Shown here: positions 7,743 through 16,151 of the stretch, in pieces
Layout of the letters: the number at the start of each line of letters is the position of its first letter
Position numbering within the stretch: position 1 is the stretch's first letter
Made by a program: the position numbers and the translations under genes
Notes under the pieces: model-generated
The model's database searches: none
Told to the model about the DNA's origin: nothing
What the model saw: the letters and a program-made list of their open reading frames with translations, nothing else
Assembly (NCBI GenBank): GCA_021813685.1
Contig: JAKAJS010000213.1
Coordinates: 1 to 38,515 of the forward strand
Direction of reading: 5' to 3'
Source: Deltaproteobacteria bacterium
GTDB lineage: Bacteria > Desulfobacterota > Syntrophobacteria > Syntrophobacterales > Syntrophobacteraceae
Length of the DNA stretch: 38,515 nt

Positions 7743-8911
7743 TCTAAAATTACGGTCTCCTCGTGTACTGCCAGACCCCGCTTGGAGAGTTCCGCCATGA
7801 AAGCTTCGTAGGGCACATCCGTGCAGGGACTGAGAAGTCCTTTGCGACCGATCCGTCCGTCCGCTATCATTTGCGCCACGATGCTGGCGGCGGAACTCAC
7901 CCCCATGCTCATCGCGAAAAGTCCGGTCTCCAGATCCCGCTCGATCGCAAGAGAACTGGTCAACCGTTTCTTCCGTCCCCCCTGCACTCCTTCGAACACG
8001 TTGTACATGAGGGCGAGATCTTTTTCATCATCGCGGTACTGGATCTGCGGTCCGATCAGCTTACTCACAAACTGGATCGGGCTCACCGGAGCCCCCAGGC
8101 CGGCGACCGGGGTTTCCTCCAGAAACCCGAAGGCTTTCAGGGGCCTCCAGAACTCGCACCAGCCGGGCCAGCGCAGACTGTAGCGTCCCGTTTCGCGAAT
8201 ACTTTGCGTGACATGCAACAGATCGGTATAGAATACGGCGTCCCCGTTGGGGACGGCCTCCAGTTTGCCAAGGCCTGGAAAGTCAATCTGGTGGATCAGT
8301 TCGTTATCGTGCTGCTTTGCCCCGGGAATATGCACACGGCTGCCGTTGTGGATGAAAAACGACTCGCGCTTCTGGGTCATGAGCACCATGTCCCAGTTCC
8401 AGCTCACCTTGTAGCGCAAAGGATTGTCGCAGGCCCTCGCCTCCGGAATCCCCCCGCAATAGGAATTGAGGACATGCAGTTCATCGAATTGTTTGACCGC
8501 GTGTCCGTAAATGATCAGATCGATGCCCGGATCTAGGCCGCATTCCGGCATGATCGCGATGCCGGCCTGCCTTGCACGCTCATCGAGGCCTTCTGAGCGA
8601 TGGCAGTAATTGGTGCTGACGACACTCACCCCGGCCGCAAGCGCTGCTTCGAAAACGCTGGCCATGAAGGGGGCCGGCAGCAGATCTACGACAACGTCGC
8701 TCTTGCGAATAACCTGCTCGATCCCGCTCCTGGAGGTTGCATCGAGCCTGACAAACTCGATCTTATTCAAATCGAGTCCGGATCGCACTGGGCCAGTCAC
8801 CTCCGTAGCCTGATCGGCACAAAGGATTCGGGTAACGTCTTCGCTTCTGCTAAGATCCCGAAGTGCACCTTTGCCCTGCGCCCCCAAACCACCCAAAACG
8901 GCTACCTTCAC
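7739..8911 (-). CDS. Saccharopine dehydrogenase-family oxidoreductase (lysine 6-dehydrogenase-like)
   Basis: A 390-residue protein with an N-terminal Rossmann fold: VKVAVLGGLGAQGKGALRDL, with the GxGxxG-like dinucleotide-binding loop. Then come KSDVVVDLLPAPFMASVFEA and ECGLDPGIDLIIYG, the latter a hallmark of saccharopine reductase and lysine 6-dehydrogenase relatives. A GTG start at 8911 is chosen because AGGAG sits eight bases upstream and it begins directly with the fold; a reading 12 codons longer has no such site. Being first in the run with the amino-acid importer, it probably oxidises an imported or derived amino acid such as lysine. The substrate is inferred. Confidence 0.82.
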   Translation of the reverse strand: MKVAVLGGLGAQGKGALRDLSRSEDVTRILCADQATEVTGPVRSGLDLNKIEFVRLDATSRSGIEQVIRKSDVVVDLLPAPFMASVFEAALAAGVSVVSTNYCHRSEGLDERARQAGIAIMPECGLDPGIDLIIYGHAVKQFDELHVLNSYCGGIPEARACDNPLRYKVSWNWDMVLMTQKRESFFIHNGSRVHIPGAKQHDNELIHQIDFPGLGKLEAVPNGDAVFYTDLLHVTQSIRETGRYSLRWPGWCEFWRPLKAFGFLEETPVAGLGAPVSPIQFVSKLIGPQIQYRDDEKDLALMYNVFEGVQGGRKKRLTSSLAIERDLETGLFAMSMGVSSAASIVAQMIADGRIGRKGLLSPCTDVPYEAFMAELSKRGLAVHEETVILE

Positions 8912-9077
8912 TGCAAATCTCCTTTTTCTCCACGGAATAGAAGGCAATCTTCATTTTGTCAATAAATTAAATAGCTCTCATTGCGGTGGAGACCGGCATA
9001 GACCGGACGCACCTCCGTCATTATCTTTTAATGTATTGAATTAGCATTAAAAACGGTTTCAAGGAGGGTCTTAAATC

Positions 9078-9248
9078 ATGTTGCTTTATTGGACTGTTGT
9101 TTTTTTGGTAGTGGCCATTATCGCGGGAATTTTGGGGTTCGCCGGCATCGCGGGGACTTCGGCCTGGATCGCCGAAGTTCTTTTCGTGATCTTTCTCGTC
9201 CTGTTCGTTGTTTCCCTGATCATGGGAAGAAGACGACCATTGACATAA
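9078..9248 (+). CDS. DUF1328 small membrane protein
   Basis: A 56-residue protein starting [20 protein letters not shown] and continuing [20 protein letters not shown], with two membrane helices and the FAGIAG...AWIA core typical of DUF1328 (YtjA-like). A strong AAGGAGGG site lies 10 bp upstream. The C-terminal GRRRP is the usual positive tail. These small proteins are widespread in proteobacteria and often linked to stress expression; no function is established. Confidence 0.85.
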   Translation: MLLYWTVVFLVVAIIAGILGFAGIAGTSAWIAEVLFVIFLVLFVVSLIMGRRRPLT

Positions 9249-9391
9249 ACCCCGGATTTCGCTGTTCAATCGATCTGGCGAAAATATTACCGGTGCTGCG
9301 TCGCACGGGCCGCCAAGCCCGTACGACGCCATCCACAGACGTGCCGGGGCAATCTTATCGAGAAGTCCTGAGCTTTTCGCGCCAAAACCTC

Positions 9392-9477
9392 GACAGGATT
9401 ACAGAATTTTACAGGATTTGGTTTCCGGAAAAACTCTGCTTTTCATCCTGTTAATCCTGTTCATCCTGTTCATCCTG
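9392..9477. repeat. Palindromic GACAGGATTACAG-type element (single copy)
   Basis: The left arm starts GACAGGATTACAGAATTTTA and the right arm is built of repeated ATCCTGTT words ending in CATCCTG, which pair with it. It belongs to the same family as the array at 12153-12650. Its right arm runs into the 3' end of the degraded FNT frame, giving the DEQDEQD tail. Confidence 0.65.
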
Positions 9478-9495
9478 AACCCTGCCTTCCCCGGA

Positions 9496-9852
9496 TACGA
9501 CCCGGGCATGATTTATCGCTACAACGAGCAAAACGCCTCCGATGACATTGCCCAAAAGAGTCGGCAGCATGAGGCTACCGAAATAATCCCCCCAGGAGGC
9601 GGCCCCGATGCCAACGGCATATAAAACGCTCACCGATCCTGCGATGATGCGTGAAAAATCCCCGATTCCGAGAAGAATCGACAAAAATCCTCCTTTCAGG
9701 GCCTTAAGACCCAACACGCGAAAGTTCTCCCGAACCCTCGGTGTGAATATATCGGTATGTCCGATTATCCAAGCAAAGATAAAGGCGCCGATCAAACTGG
9801 CGAAAAGCACGACTATCCACAGTCGCAGCGCCTGGAGAAACAGCTTCCGTGT
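9496..9852 (-). pseudogene. YfdC-like formate/nitrite transporter family remnant
   Basis: About 119 residues resemble the C-terminal half of FNT-family membrane proteins, closest in pattern to E. coli YfdC as I remember it. LRLWIVVLFASLIGAFIFAW and FTPRVRENFRVLGLKALKGG match one stretch, and IGDFSRIIAGSVSVLYAVG followed by MLPTLLGNVIGGVLLV match the end. Two pieces are missing: the N-terminal part (roughly the first 120 residues) and an internal segment of about 30-35 residues at the KGGF/LSIL junction near 9684, which in intact members holds a membrane helix. The frame continues through a repeat at its 3' end. The losses argue strongly for a non-functional relic. The family call is good; the exact subtype is less certain. 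Confidence 0.7.
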
Positions 9853-9945
9853 CGGATTCCGATCACTTCGGGCGGTTTTAACGGCCCGCCGTCGGCAAGT
9901 TTTTCCGCCCCCTCTTCCCAACGCGAGTTTCTTCGCGCAAATACC

Positions 9946-10050
9946 AGCCATATCCAGTCGAAGCCATAGCGTCCAGCCCCAGCACCGGCATGGCGGTCCG
10001 CACGCTCAGCTCCTGCTTAGGAGGCCCAATGACTTGCCGAGCAGCGACAT
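9946..10050 (-). pseudogene. Possible N-terminal remnant of an APC-type permease
   Basis: From ATG 10050 the minus strand encodes MSLLGKSLG, then, after a one-base frame change, GPPKQELSVRTAMPVLGLD and AMASTGYG. A short hydrophilic start followed by P-V-L-G-L-D-A-(M/L)-(A/S)-S-(T/A)-(G/A)-YG is characteristic of the N-terminus of APC-superfamily amino-acid/cation permeases. The rest of a roughly 450-600 residue protein is absent. It lies 40 bp downstream of the GH15 stop and directly before the FNT remnant, so a former downstream operon seems to have eroded. The match is short and by eye only. Confidence 0.4.
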
Positions 10051-10089
10051 GATGGCTTTCGGGAGATCCCCTGGATTGGGTTATTGCGC

Positions 10090-12018
10090 TTACCCGGCCA
10101 TGCAGATTCTTCTGGTTTTCTGCAAGGCAGCCGCGGCCGAGATAAGGGAGAGGTGGGTCAATGCCTGGGGAAAATTCCCCAGCATCTCGCCCGACCGGAT
10201 ATCGTACTCCTCGGAAAAAAGCCCCAGATCGTTTCCCATACGCAAGGCGCGTTCGAAGACGCCTTGGGCCTCCTCGGCGCGGCCCTGCCCGGCAAGACAC
10301 TCCACTAACCAGAAGGTACAGGGCAGAAAAACTCCCTCCGATCCGGGCAGATTGTCGTCATGAGGAGCGTAGCGGCGCAGAAGCCCCCCCTCCTCGAGTT
10401 CCTGCCGTATCGCATCGGTAGTGCGGACCATGCGTTCGTCTCCATAGTCCACAAAATCGACACCGGGAAGCAGAAGCAGCGATGCATCCAGGATCTTGTG
10501 GTCGAAGGCCTGAACAAAGACTCCGCGGTCCGGCAGGTAGCCCCTGGTTTCAACTGCCTTTCGAACCGCATCGCGGTTCTCTTTCCACCGGTCGATGTCC
10601 ACTTTTCGCCCCAACTCCTCGGCTAGCGCTATCCCGCGGTCGATCGCCGCCCAGCACATCACCTTCGAATAGACGAAGTGGCGAGGCTCGCCGCGCAGTT
10701 CCCAGATGCCTCGATCCGGCCGCTGCCAGGATGTGCAGGCGGCTTCGACCAGCCCGACAAGAAATTCCCAGTACTCATCGTCGGGGGATTTGCCCAGATG
10801 GTGCCACCGGTAAGCCAGATCGAGCAGATCGCCGTAGGTGTCCAGCTGCCTTTGGCTGCATGCGCAGTTACCCACCCGCACAGGTCGTGCCCCGCGATAG
10901 CCTTCGAGACCCTCCAGTTCGATTTCGGGGAAAAGCCGTTCGCCCCCGAGTCCGAAAAGTGTCTGGAGCTGGTCTGCGCTGCCCGCGACGCTTCTCTCTA
11001 TAAATCGCCTGAACCCGTCGGCCTCTTTCACATATCCCAGCTGCACCAAAGATTTCACCGTAAAGCAGGAATCCCGGATCCAGGAAAAGCGATAATCCCA
11101 GTTCCTGTTCCCCCCGGGGTATTCGGGCAGCGAAGTGGTGGGCGCAGCCGCTATGGCCCCGGTCGGCGCATTGGTCAAAGCCCTCAGAACCATCGCCGAA
11201 CGCTTGGTAATTTCCAGGTAGGGCCCGCCGAAACGCCCTCTGCGACACCAGCTGCGCCACCATTCGAGAGTCTCCTGCAGCCTGCTGTCCAATTCCCCGC
11301 TCTCGGGCACCTCATAGCCTGCCTCGATCTGTTCCGGCTCGCAGAATACGATGGACAACCACCCCCTGGAGCCTTCCGCAGTAACGCAAACCCCGAACAG
11401 GTTGTGCCTGTCTTTAAGTTCCAACTCCAGGTTGCCGGAAATGACCAGGCCGTTGCTGCCGCCTATGACCAGAAAATTACCCTTCGAATCTTTCCGTATC
11501 CAGGGCCTGATCACCCCGTAGTCGAAACGCGGTTGGATATCGATTTTCAAGGCAACCGCGCCTCTCACCCCCTGGATGGAACGAAGAAGCTGCCGGTGCG
11601 GGTGATTCCGGCCGCCCGCCCGCATGGTAAAACAGTCTATCACGCGAGCTTCACTCGCTCCGCAAACAAAGGTCGTCTCGAGAACCATCGACGATCCAAG
11701 ATAGCGCCGGCTCACTCGGTGCTTGCTTACCGGCGCGATCCGGCAGTATCCGCCTCTTTCCCAATCGAGGATGCGGCCAAAACAGCTGGGAGAATCCATT
11801 CTCGGCATGCAACACCAATCGATCGAAGCCGATTTCGACACCAGCGCACACGAGTGGCTGTCGGCAATGAAGCCATAAGTCGAAATGGGCGGATAGCTAC
11901 TCAAACTCAGGGGCTCGCGCGTTTCCACCAAGCTCTCCGATTTACCTTGCCGATTCATTCGCAACCGATGAGAGGAAGCGGGAAGCAGGAAGAGACGCAC
12001 GCCCCGCAAACCTTTCAT
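10090..12018 (-). CDS. Glycoside hydrolase family 15 protein (glucoamylase/trehalase-like)
   Basis: A 642-residue cytoplasmic-type GH15 enzyme. The N-terminal domain has YPPISTYGFIADSHSCALVS and SIDWCCMPRMDSPSCFG, as in bacterial GH15 proteins. The catalytic (alpha/alpha)6 domain shows AIAAAPTTSLPE, NWDYRFSWIRDSCFTVKSL, GYRGARPVRVGNCACSQRQL and GIWELRGEPRHFVYSKVMCW, whose Glu is in the position of the general acid. The C-terminal EGVFLPCTFWLVECL and FPQALTHL segments are also standard. It likely releases glucose from maltooligosaccharides, glycogen or trehalose; the substrate cannot be settled. ATG at 12018 has GGGAG about 12 bp upstream; the ATG at 11958 is an alternative. Its downstream neighbours are decayed. 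Confidence 0.9.
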   Translation of the reverse strand: MKGLRGVRLFLLPASSHRLRMNRQGKSESLVETREPLSLSSYPPISTYGFIADSHSCALVSKSASIDWCCMPRMDSPSCFGRILDWERGGYCRIAPVSKHRVSRRYLGSSMVLETTFVCGASEARVIDCFTMRAGGRNHPHRQLLRSIQGVRGAVALKIDIQPRFDYGVIRPWIRKDSKGNFLVIGGSNGLVISGNLELELKDRHNLFGVCVTAEGSRGWLSIVFCEPEQIEAGYEVPESGELDSRLQETLEWWRSWCRRGRFGGPYLEITKRSAMVLRALTNAPTGAIAAAPTTSLPEYPGGNRNWDYRFSWIRDSCFTVKSLVQLGYVKEADGFRRFIERSVAGSADQLQTLFGLGGERLFPEIELEGLEGYRGARPVRVGNCACSQRQLDTYGDLLDLAYRWHHLGKSPDDEYWEFLVGLVEAACTSWQRPDRGIWELRGEPRHFVYSKVMCWAAIDRGIALAEELGRKVDIDRWKENRDAVRKAVETRGYLPDRGVFVQAFDHKILDASLLLLPGVDFVDYGDERMVRTTDAIRQELEEGGLLRRYAPHDDNLPGSEGVFLPCTFWLVECLAGQGRAEEAQGVFERALRMGNDLGLFSEEYDIRSGEMLGNFPQALTHLSLISAAAALQKTRRICMAG

Positions 12019-12757
12019 TGACTCGGGTACTCCCGGGGCAATATGAAGGACTGCTGTATTCCAAAGTGGGGAAGCCTTCCCGGACGAAACCCCGGGCGTC
12101 CACGTAATTCGAGGTTGCGCATTGAATGGGTAGATGTCAAGCCGCCGACTTGGACAGGATTACAGGATTTACAGGATTGGGATTTTTCGAAAGGATCGGA
12201 TCTCCGGCAGGAATCTGCTCTTCATCCCGTCAATCCTGTAATCCTGTCCGAGTCCTTCGCCTTTGCCCCGGGAGGGACAAAACTTTAGACAGGATTACAG
12301 GATTTACAGGATTGGGATTTTTCGAAAGGATCGGATCTCCCACAGGAATCTGCTCTTCATCCTGTCAATCCTGTAATCCTGTCCGAGTCTTTCGCCTTTG
12401 CCCCGGGAGGGACAAAACTTTAGACAGGATTACAGGATTTACAGGATTGGGATTTTTCGAAAGGATCGGATCTCCGGCAGGAATCTGCTCTTCATCCCGT
12501 CAATCCTGTAATCCTGTCCGAGTCTTTCGCCTCTGCCCCGGGAGGGACAAAAACTTTAGACAGGATTGCAGGATTTACAGGATTGGGATTTTTCGAAAGG
12601 ATCGGATCTCCCACAGGAATCTGCTCTTCATCCTGTCAATCCTGTTCCTCCTTGTAGATTTAGCGGAAAACAGCTATATTCCAGCGCTGCACAAGCTGTT
12701 GGCGATTCCTTCGCCCGCCGGTGCTTTACAGCGCGAATTCTTTCATGCGGAGATCCG
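12019..12757. other. Intergenic region dominated by a palindromic repeat array
   Basis: This 739-bp gap between divergent genes contains the four-copy 135-bp array (listed separately), about 130 bp of unremarkable sequence on the GH15 side and about 105 bp before the RACo-like gene. Because 135 is divisible by three, a long open frame runs through the first three copies and part of the fourth, but it encodes the repeat only and is not believed to be a gene. Confidence 0.7.
12153..12650. repeat. Four tandem 135-bp palindromic repeats in A-B-A-B pattern
   Basis: Units start at 12153, 12288, 12423 and 12559 (periods 135, 135 and 136). Each unit begins GACAGGATTACAGGATT and, about 100 bp in, ends with the reverse complement AATCCTGTAATCCTGTC, then a spacer of about 35 bp containing GCCCCGGGAGGGAC. 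Units 1 and 3 share TCCGGCAGGAATC and CATCCCGTCAA; units 2 and 4 share TCCCACAGGAATC and CATCCTGTCAA. The fourth copy is cut short after its right arm. The alternation points to duplication of a two-unit block. A single related element lies at 9392-9477. Confidence 0.92.
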
Positions 12758-14707
12758 ATGGGCAGAGTAACTGTGACGTTTCAGCCCGAGTCTATCCAGG
12801 CTGAGGCGCAGTCAGGAGAGAAACTGATCGATGTAGCCGCCAGGGCGCACATTGATGTCAGTAATCTTTGTGGTGGTCAGGGTGTATGCGGCCGATGCCG
12901 GGTGAGAGTTCAAAAGGGCAGGCTCAGCCTTACCGATAAAGCCATCGGCAAGCTCAGCCGCAAAGAAATCGAGCAGGGGTACACACTTGCCTGCCAGGCG
13001 GAAATTCTCGATGAAAACGTCGAGGTCTGGGTCCCGCCCGAATCGACAACCGACGTCCAGATCCAAATCTCCGACTATCTCGTCTCCGCAGAAGAATCGG
13101 CGCCCGTTGCCGGCCACGATTACGAACCGGGCCCGATCGTCAGGCCTCTTTGCGAGAAATTCTACCTGGAGCTGCCTCCGCCTTCGATCGACGATTGCCT
13201 GTCGGATCTGGAGCGTGTCTACCGGGCGCTGCGCAAAAGTATCCCGGAATTTCCCTTTGTCCAGGCCCATTATTCCTGTCTCTGGGGCATGGCCGGACTC
13301 TTTCGCGGAAATGACTGGAAAGTCACTGCAACGGTCAATCTTCGCGACGCCGACTACCCCACGATAATCCGGCTAGAAGGCGGAGACACCACCTCGGCCA
13401 ACCTGGGGATTGCGATCGATGTGGGGACCACCACGGTAGTTGCCCAGCTGATCGATCTGCGCACCGGGGAGATCCTGGGGGCCCAGGCCAGCCACAACTC
13501 CCAGGCGCGCTACGGCGAAGACGTCGTATCGCGCATGATTTTTGCCTGCGGTCCGGCGGGCATTGCCCCCCTCACCGAGGCCATAACCTTCACGATCAAC
13601 TCGCTTATCGACTCGCTTGTCAAAAAACACAAGATTCGGCACAGGGACATCACCTCCATCGTGGCCGCCGGCAATACGGTCATGAGCCATCTGCTTCTGG
13701 GCATCGAACCGTGCAACATCCGATTGGCCCCCTACATTCCCGCGGCCGCCCGATTTCCGCAGTTTCTGGCCGAAGAAATCGGAATTAAAGCCAATCCTCA
13801 GGCTTTTTTGCATTGTGTGCCCTGCGTCAGCAGCTATGTGGGGGGCGACATTACCGCGGGCGTTTACGCGTGCGGAATGTACGAGCACGAGGAAATCAGC
13901 GCCCTCATCGATGTGGGCACCAACGGAGAGATCGTTATCGGAAACAGCGAATGGCTCGTGTGCTGTTCGGCTTCGGCGGGCCCTGCCTTTGAGGGTGCGG
14001 GCATAAAGTGCGGCACCAGAGCGATTCTGGGGGCCATTGAAAAGATCTCCATAGACGGCGACCGTGTCCGCTACGAAACCATCGGCAACCAGAAACCCCT
14101 GGGTGTTTGCGGCTCGGCGATAATCGACGGAATCGCCGAACTTCTTTCCTCCGGCATCATCGATCAGAGTGGAAAATTCATTCTTCTCGACCACCCAATG
14201 GTGCAGGTGGTCGATGACGTCCCGGAACTGATCGTTGCACCCGCAGGCGAGAGCGCCTCGGGGGAGCCCATCGTGATCACCGAGGACGACATCAGCAATC
14301 TCATCAAGACCAAGGGGGCAGTGTTGGCCGCGGTCCGAGTCCTTCTCAAGACCCTGGAGATGGACTTCATGGACCTGGAGAAGATCTACGTTGCGGGAGG
14401 CTTTGGTGCGCACCTCGACATCGAAAAGGCCATCTTTATCGGACTTCTGCCCGATATACCCAAGGAGCGGATCCGCTTCGTAGGAAACAGTTCACTTGCC
14501 GGCGCAAGACATGCCCTTTTATCCACCCGCGCATTCCATCGGATGGAAGAACTCGCCAACCGAATGACCTACATCGAGTTGAGCGTGCATCCCGATTTCA
14601 TGAACGAGTTTGTCGCAGCCCTTTTTCTACCGCACACCGACGTCGAGCTCTTTCCCACGGTGACCGGGAAGTTGAAGGAAAGGCAAAACGGCCGCCCGGT
14701 CCAGTAG
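12758..14707 (+). CDS. RACo-like 2Fe-2S ferredoxin / ASKHA ATPase (DUF4445 family)
   Basis: A 649-residue protein. The N-terminal ferredoxin domain (about 3-90) has Cys38, Cys44 and Cys47 in NLCGGQGVCGRC and Cys79 in YTLACQAE, a plant-type 2Fe-2S pattern. After a linker, an ASKHA fold starts at about residue 210 with GIAIDVGTTTVVAQLIDLRT (phosphate loop 1), followed by IVAAGNTVMSHLLLG, SALIDVGTNGEIVIGN and a C-terminal IYVAGGFGAHLD. This is the architecture of RACo, which uses ATP to drive reductive reactivation of cob(II)alamin in corrinoid proteins. No corrinoid or methyltransferase gene lies nearby, so the partner is unknown. The ATG at 12758 has GGAG five bases upstream; the longer frame runs into the repeat array and is rejected. 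Confidence 0.88.
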   Translation: MGRVTVTFQPESIQAEAQSGEKLIDVAARAHIDVSNLCGGQGVCGRCRVRVQKGRLSLTDKAIGKLSRKEIEQGYTLACQAEILDENVEVWVPPESTTDVQIQISDYLVSAEESAPVAGHDYEPGPIVRPLCEKFYLELPPPSIDDCLSDLERVYRALRKSIPEFPFVQAHYSCLWGMAGLFRGNDWKVTATVNLRDADYPTIIRLEGGDTTSANLGIAIDVGTTTVVAQLIDLRTGEILGAQASHNSQARYGEDVVSRMIFACGPAGIAPLTEAITFTINSLIDSLVKKHKIRHRDITSIVAAGNTVMSHLLLGIEPCNIRLAPYIPAAARFPQFLAEEIGIKANPQAFLHCVPCVSSYVGGDITAGVYACGMYEHEEISALIDVGTNGEIVIGNSEWLVCCSASAGPAFEGAGIKCGTRAILGAIEKISIDGDRVRYETIGNQKPLGVCGSAIIDGIAELLSSGIIDQSGKFILLDHPMVQVVDDVPELIVAPAGESASGEPIVITEDDISNLIKTKGAVLAAVRVLLKTLEMDFMDLEKIYVAGGFGAHLDIEKAIFIGLLPDIPKERIRFVGNSSLAGARHALLSTRAFHRMEELANRMTYIELSVHPDFMNEFVAALFLPHTDVELFPTVTGKLKERQNGRPVQ

Positions 14708-14737
14708 TGCATCGCATCCCCTTCGGGAGGTAACGGC

Positions 14738-15580
14738 ATGACCATTCTGTTGATCCTGGCCTATCTTTTACTCATTTTCCCTTTCTGGACCTCTTTTACC
14801 ACCTATTCCTTCTTCTGGTACGAAAATGCCTGGAAGGCCGGCAACTCGCCGGACGGCCAAAGGTTGGGAAGAGCGCTTCTGGTGGGCGTAATTTCCTCCA
14901 TTGCAAGCGTCATTTTCATTCTCGCGACCTTCCCGCTCGGCTATTTTAAAAAACTCTGGAAGCCCGAATCGCCGATTGCCCCGGGGCCCGTTATCGTTCT
15001 TACCCACGGCCTCTACCACAATGCGAGCGCCTGGCTGCTCTTCTCAAGACATCTGCGCAAAGCCGGTTTCCAAAATATTTTCGTCCTGAACTACGGAAGT
15101 TTTTTCACCGATTTTGAAAAAACTTTCGAAAAATTCGCAACTTTTGCCTCCGAGGCCTCTCGCGCGGCGCCCGACCGCCCCTTCTATCTCATCGGCCACA
15201 GCCTGGGCGGACTTCTTTCCCGTGTCTATGCCGAAAGATCTATCGGCGGCCGCGCCCCGGCCGCTGTCATAACTCTTGGCAGTCCGCACCAGGGATCGAA
15301 ACTCGCCGCTTTCGGGCCGGGAAAACTCGCCTCGAGCCTCCTTTACCGCGGGCCGCTTTTTACCAAAATCGAATCCGAAGCCGCCTCCATTCCCTGCCCC
15401 GGCTTCGCGCTCACTTCGCCGGTCGATAACATGGTGTTTCCACGCGAGGCCGAAAGGGTCCCCTATGAGGGGTGGGAGTATCACCAAACCCGTCCGTTGA
15501 GCCACACGGCGATGCTCTACTCAAGATCTGCCGCCAGGAAGGTGATCGAGATCATCCAGTCCCGGGAAGCGGGCCGGTAA
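14738..15580 (+). CDS. Membrane-anchored alpha/beta hydrolase (lipase/PGAP1-like)
   Basis: A 280-residue protein with two N-terminal membrane helices (about 2-24 and 46-66) and an alpha/beta-hydrolase domain from about 82. VIVLTHGLYHNASAWLLFSR contains the oxyanion-hole HG. YLIGHSLGGLLSRVYAERS is the nucleophile elbow with Ser in GHSLGG. ITLGSPHQGSKLA follows, and SPVDNMVFP supplies the likely catalytic Asp and SHTAML the likely His. The triad therefore looks complete. It is probably an esterase or lipase acting at the membrane. A GGGAGG site lies upstream of the ATG. It is 30 bp downstream of the RACo-like gene; a functional link is unclear. Confidence 0.82.
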   Translation: MTILLILAYLLLIFPFWTSFTTYSFFWYENAWKAGNSPDGQRLGRALLVGVISSIASVIFILATFPLGYFKKLWKPESPIAPGPVIVLTHGLYHNASAWLLFSRHLRKAGFQNIFVLNYGSFFTDFEKTFEKFATFASEASRAAPDRPFYLIGHSLGGLLSRVYAERSIGGRAPAAVITLGSPHQGSKLAAFGPGKLASSLLYRGPLFTKIESEAASIPCPGFALTSPVDNMVFPREAERVPYEGWEYHQTRPLSHTAMLYSRSAARKVIEIIQSREAGR

Positions 15581-15728
15581 GCCGAGCAGCCATTTCCTGC
15601 GCGAAAAAATCAGTGCGGGTCGGTTTCTTTTTACCCTTTGTTTGTTAAATTCCTGTTAAGGAAAATCGCCTTTCCGACCGATGTTTTTTTCCAAAGAGAC
15701 CGTGGAGGTTGACTTACCGGGAGTTTGT

Positions 15729-16067
15729 ATGCTAAGAGAGCCGCGAACTTTTACGAATAGAAGGGAAACCGCTTTGATACGGAGTGACGAAGAATCTTCT
15801 GCCATAACGCAGGAGTTCATAGTCGCCAACAGGCTGGGAATCCACGCTCGAGTCGCGGCTCAAATTGTCAAAGTCTCCTGCCGGTTTGAATCCGAAATTT
15901 CCATCGCCAAGAGTGATGCCGCTGCCAATGCAAAGAGCATCCTGGACGTCATGGCCCTTTTATGCCCTTACGGAAGCAAAGTCTTTGTCACCGCAAAAGG
16001 CCCGGATGCCGCGCAAGCTCTCAATGCCCTTGCTGCACTTTTTCAGACCAAGTTTGGCGAGTCGTGA
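15729..16067 (+). CDS. HPr-family phosphocarrier protein
   Basis: A 112-residue protein: about 26 residues of polar extension, then a full HPr domain. ITQEFIVANRLGIHARVAA carries the phospho-acceptor His39 (His15 in standard HPr), followed by ANAKSILDVMALLCPYGSKV with Ser70 at the Ser46 position, where Gram-positive and some proteobacterial HPr proteins are phosphorylated by HPr kinase. The start at 15729 is chosen for GGGAG just upstream; ATG 15681 would add 16 residues without a good site. It receives phosphate from enzyme I encoded 84 bp downstream. Without sugar permease genes in the window, a regulatory rather than transport role is plausible. Confidence 0.9.
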   Translation: MLREPRTFTNRRETALIRSDEESSAITQEFIVANRLGIHARVAAQIVKVSCRFESEISIAKSDAAANAKSILDVMALLCPYGSKVFVTAKGPDAAQALNALAALFQTKFGES

Positions 16068-16073
16068 CGACTC
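16059..16073. other. Short palindrome GAGTCG-TGA-CGACTC at the HPr stop codon
   Basis: Six-bp arms pair perfectly around the TGA stop of the HPr gene. It may be chance or a small RNA hairpin between the HPr and enzyme I cistrons. No T-run follows. Confidence 0.3.
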
Positions 16074-16151
16074 CTTTCTCCGCCGGGAAAATAGTATACT
16101 ACAAGAGCGCGTAGAGATATAACGTCAGCGCTAGGAAGAGCCGGCTAATCG

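Noticed and set aside
9392-9477. CRISPR-like appearance of repeated ATCCTGTT words
   Set aside because: The words are contiguous or overlapping and form a palindrome; there are no unique spacers of constant length.
10678-12021. A 447-residue plus-strand open frame opposite the GH15 gene
   Set aside because: Antisense shadow of a clear GH15 protein; no domain or credible start.
12566-12757. An N-terminal extension of the RACo-like protein into the repeat array
   Set aside because: The extra residues encode repeat sequence, and ATG 12758 has a good ribosome site and begins at the ferredoxin fold.
12126-12770. A 214-residue open frame with 45-residue repeats (LDRITGFTGLGFFERIG...)
   Set aside because: It is only the translation of the 135-bp palindromic repeats; 135 is a multiple of three, so the frame stays open by arithmetic. 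No start signal or family resemblance.
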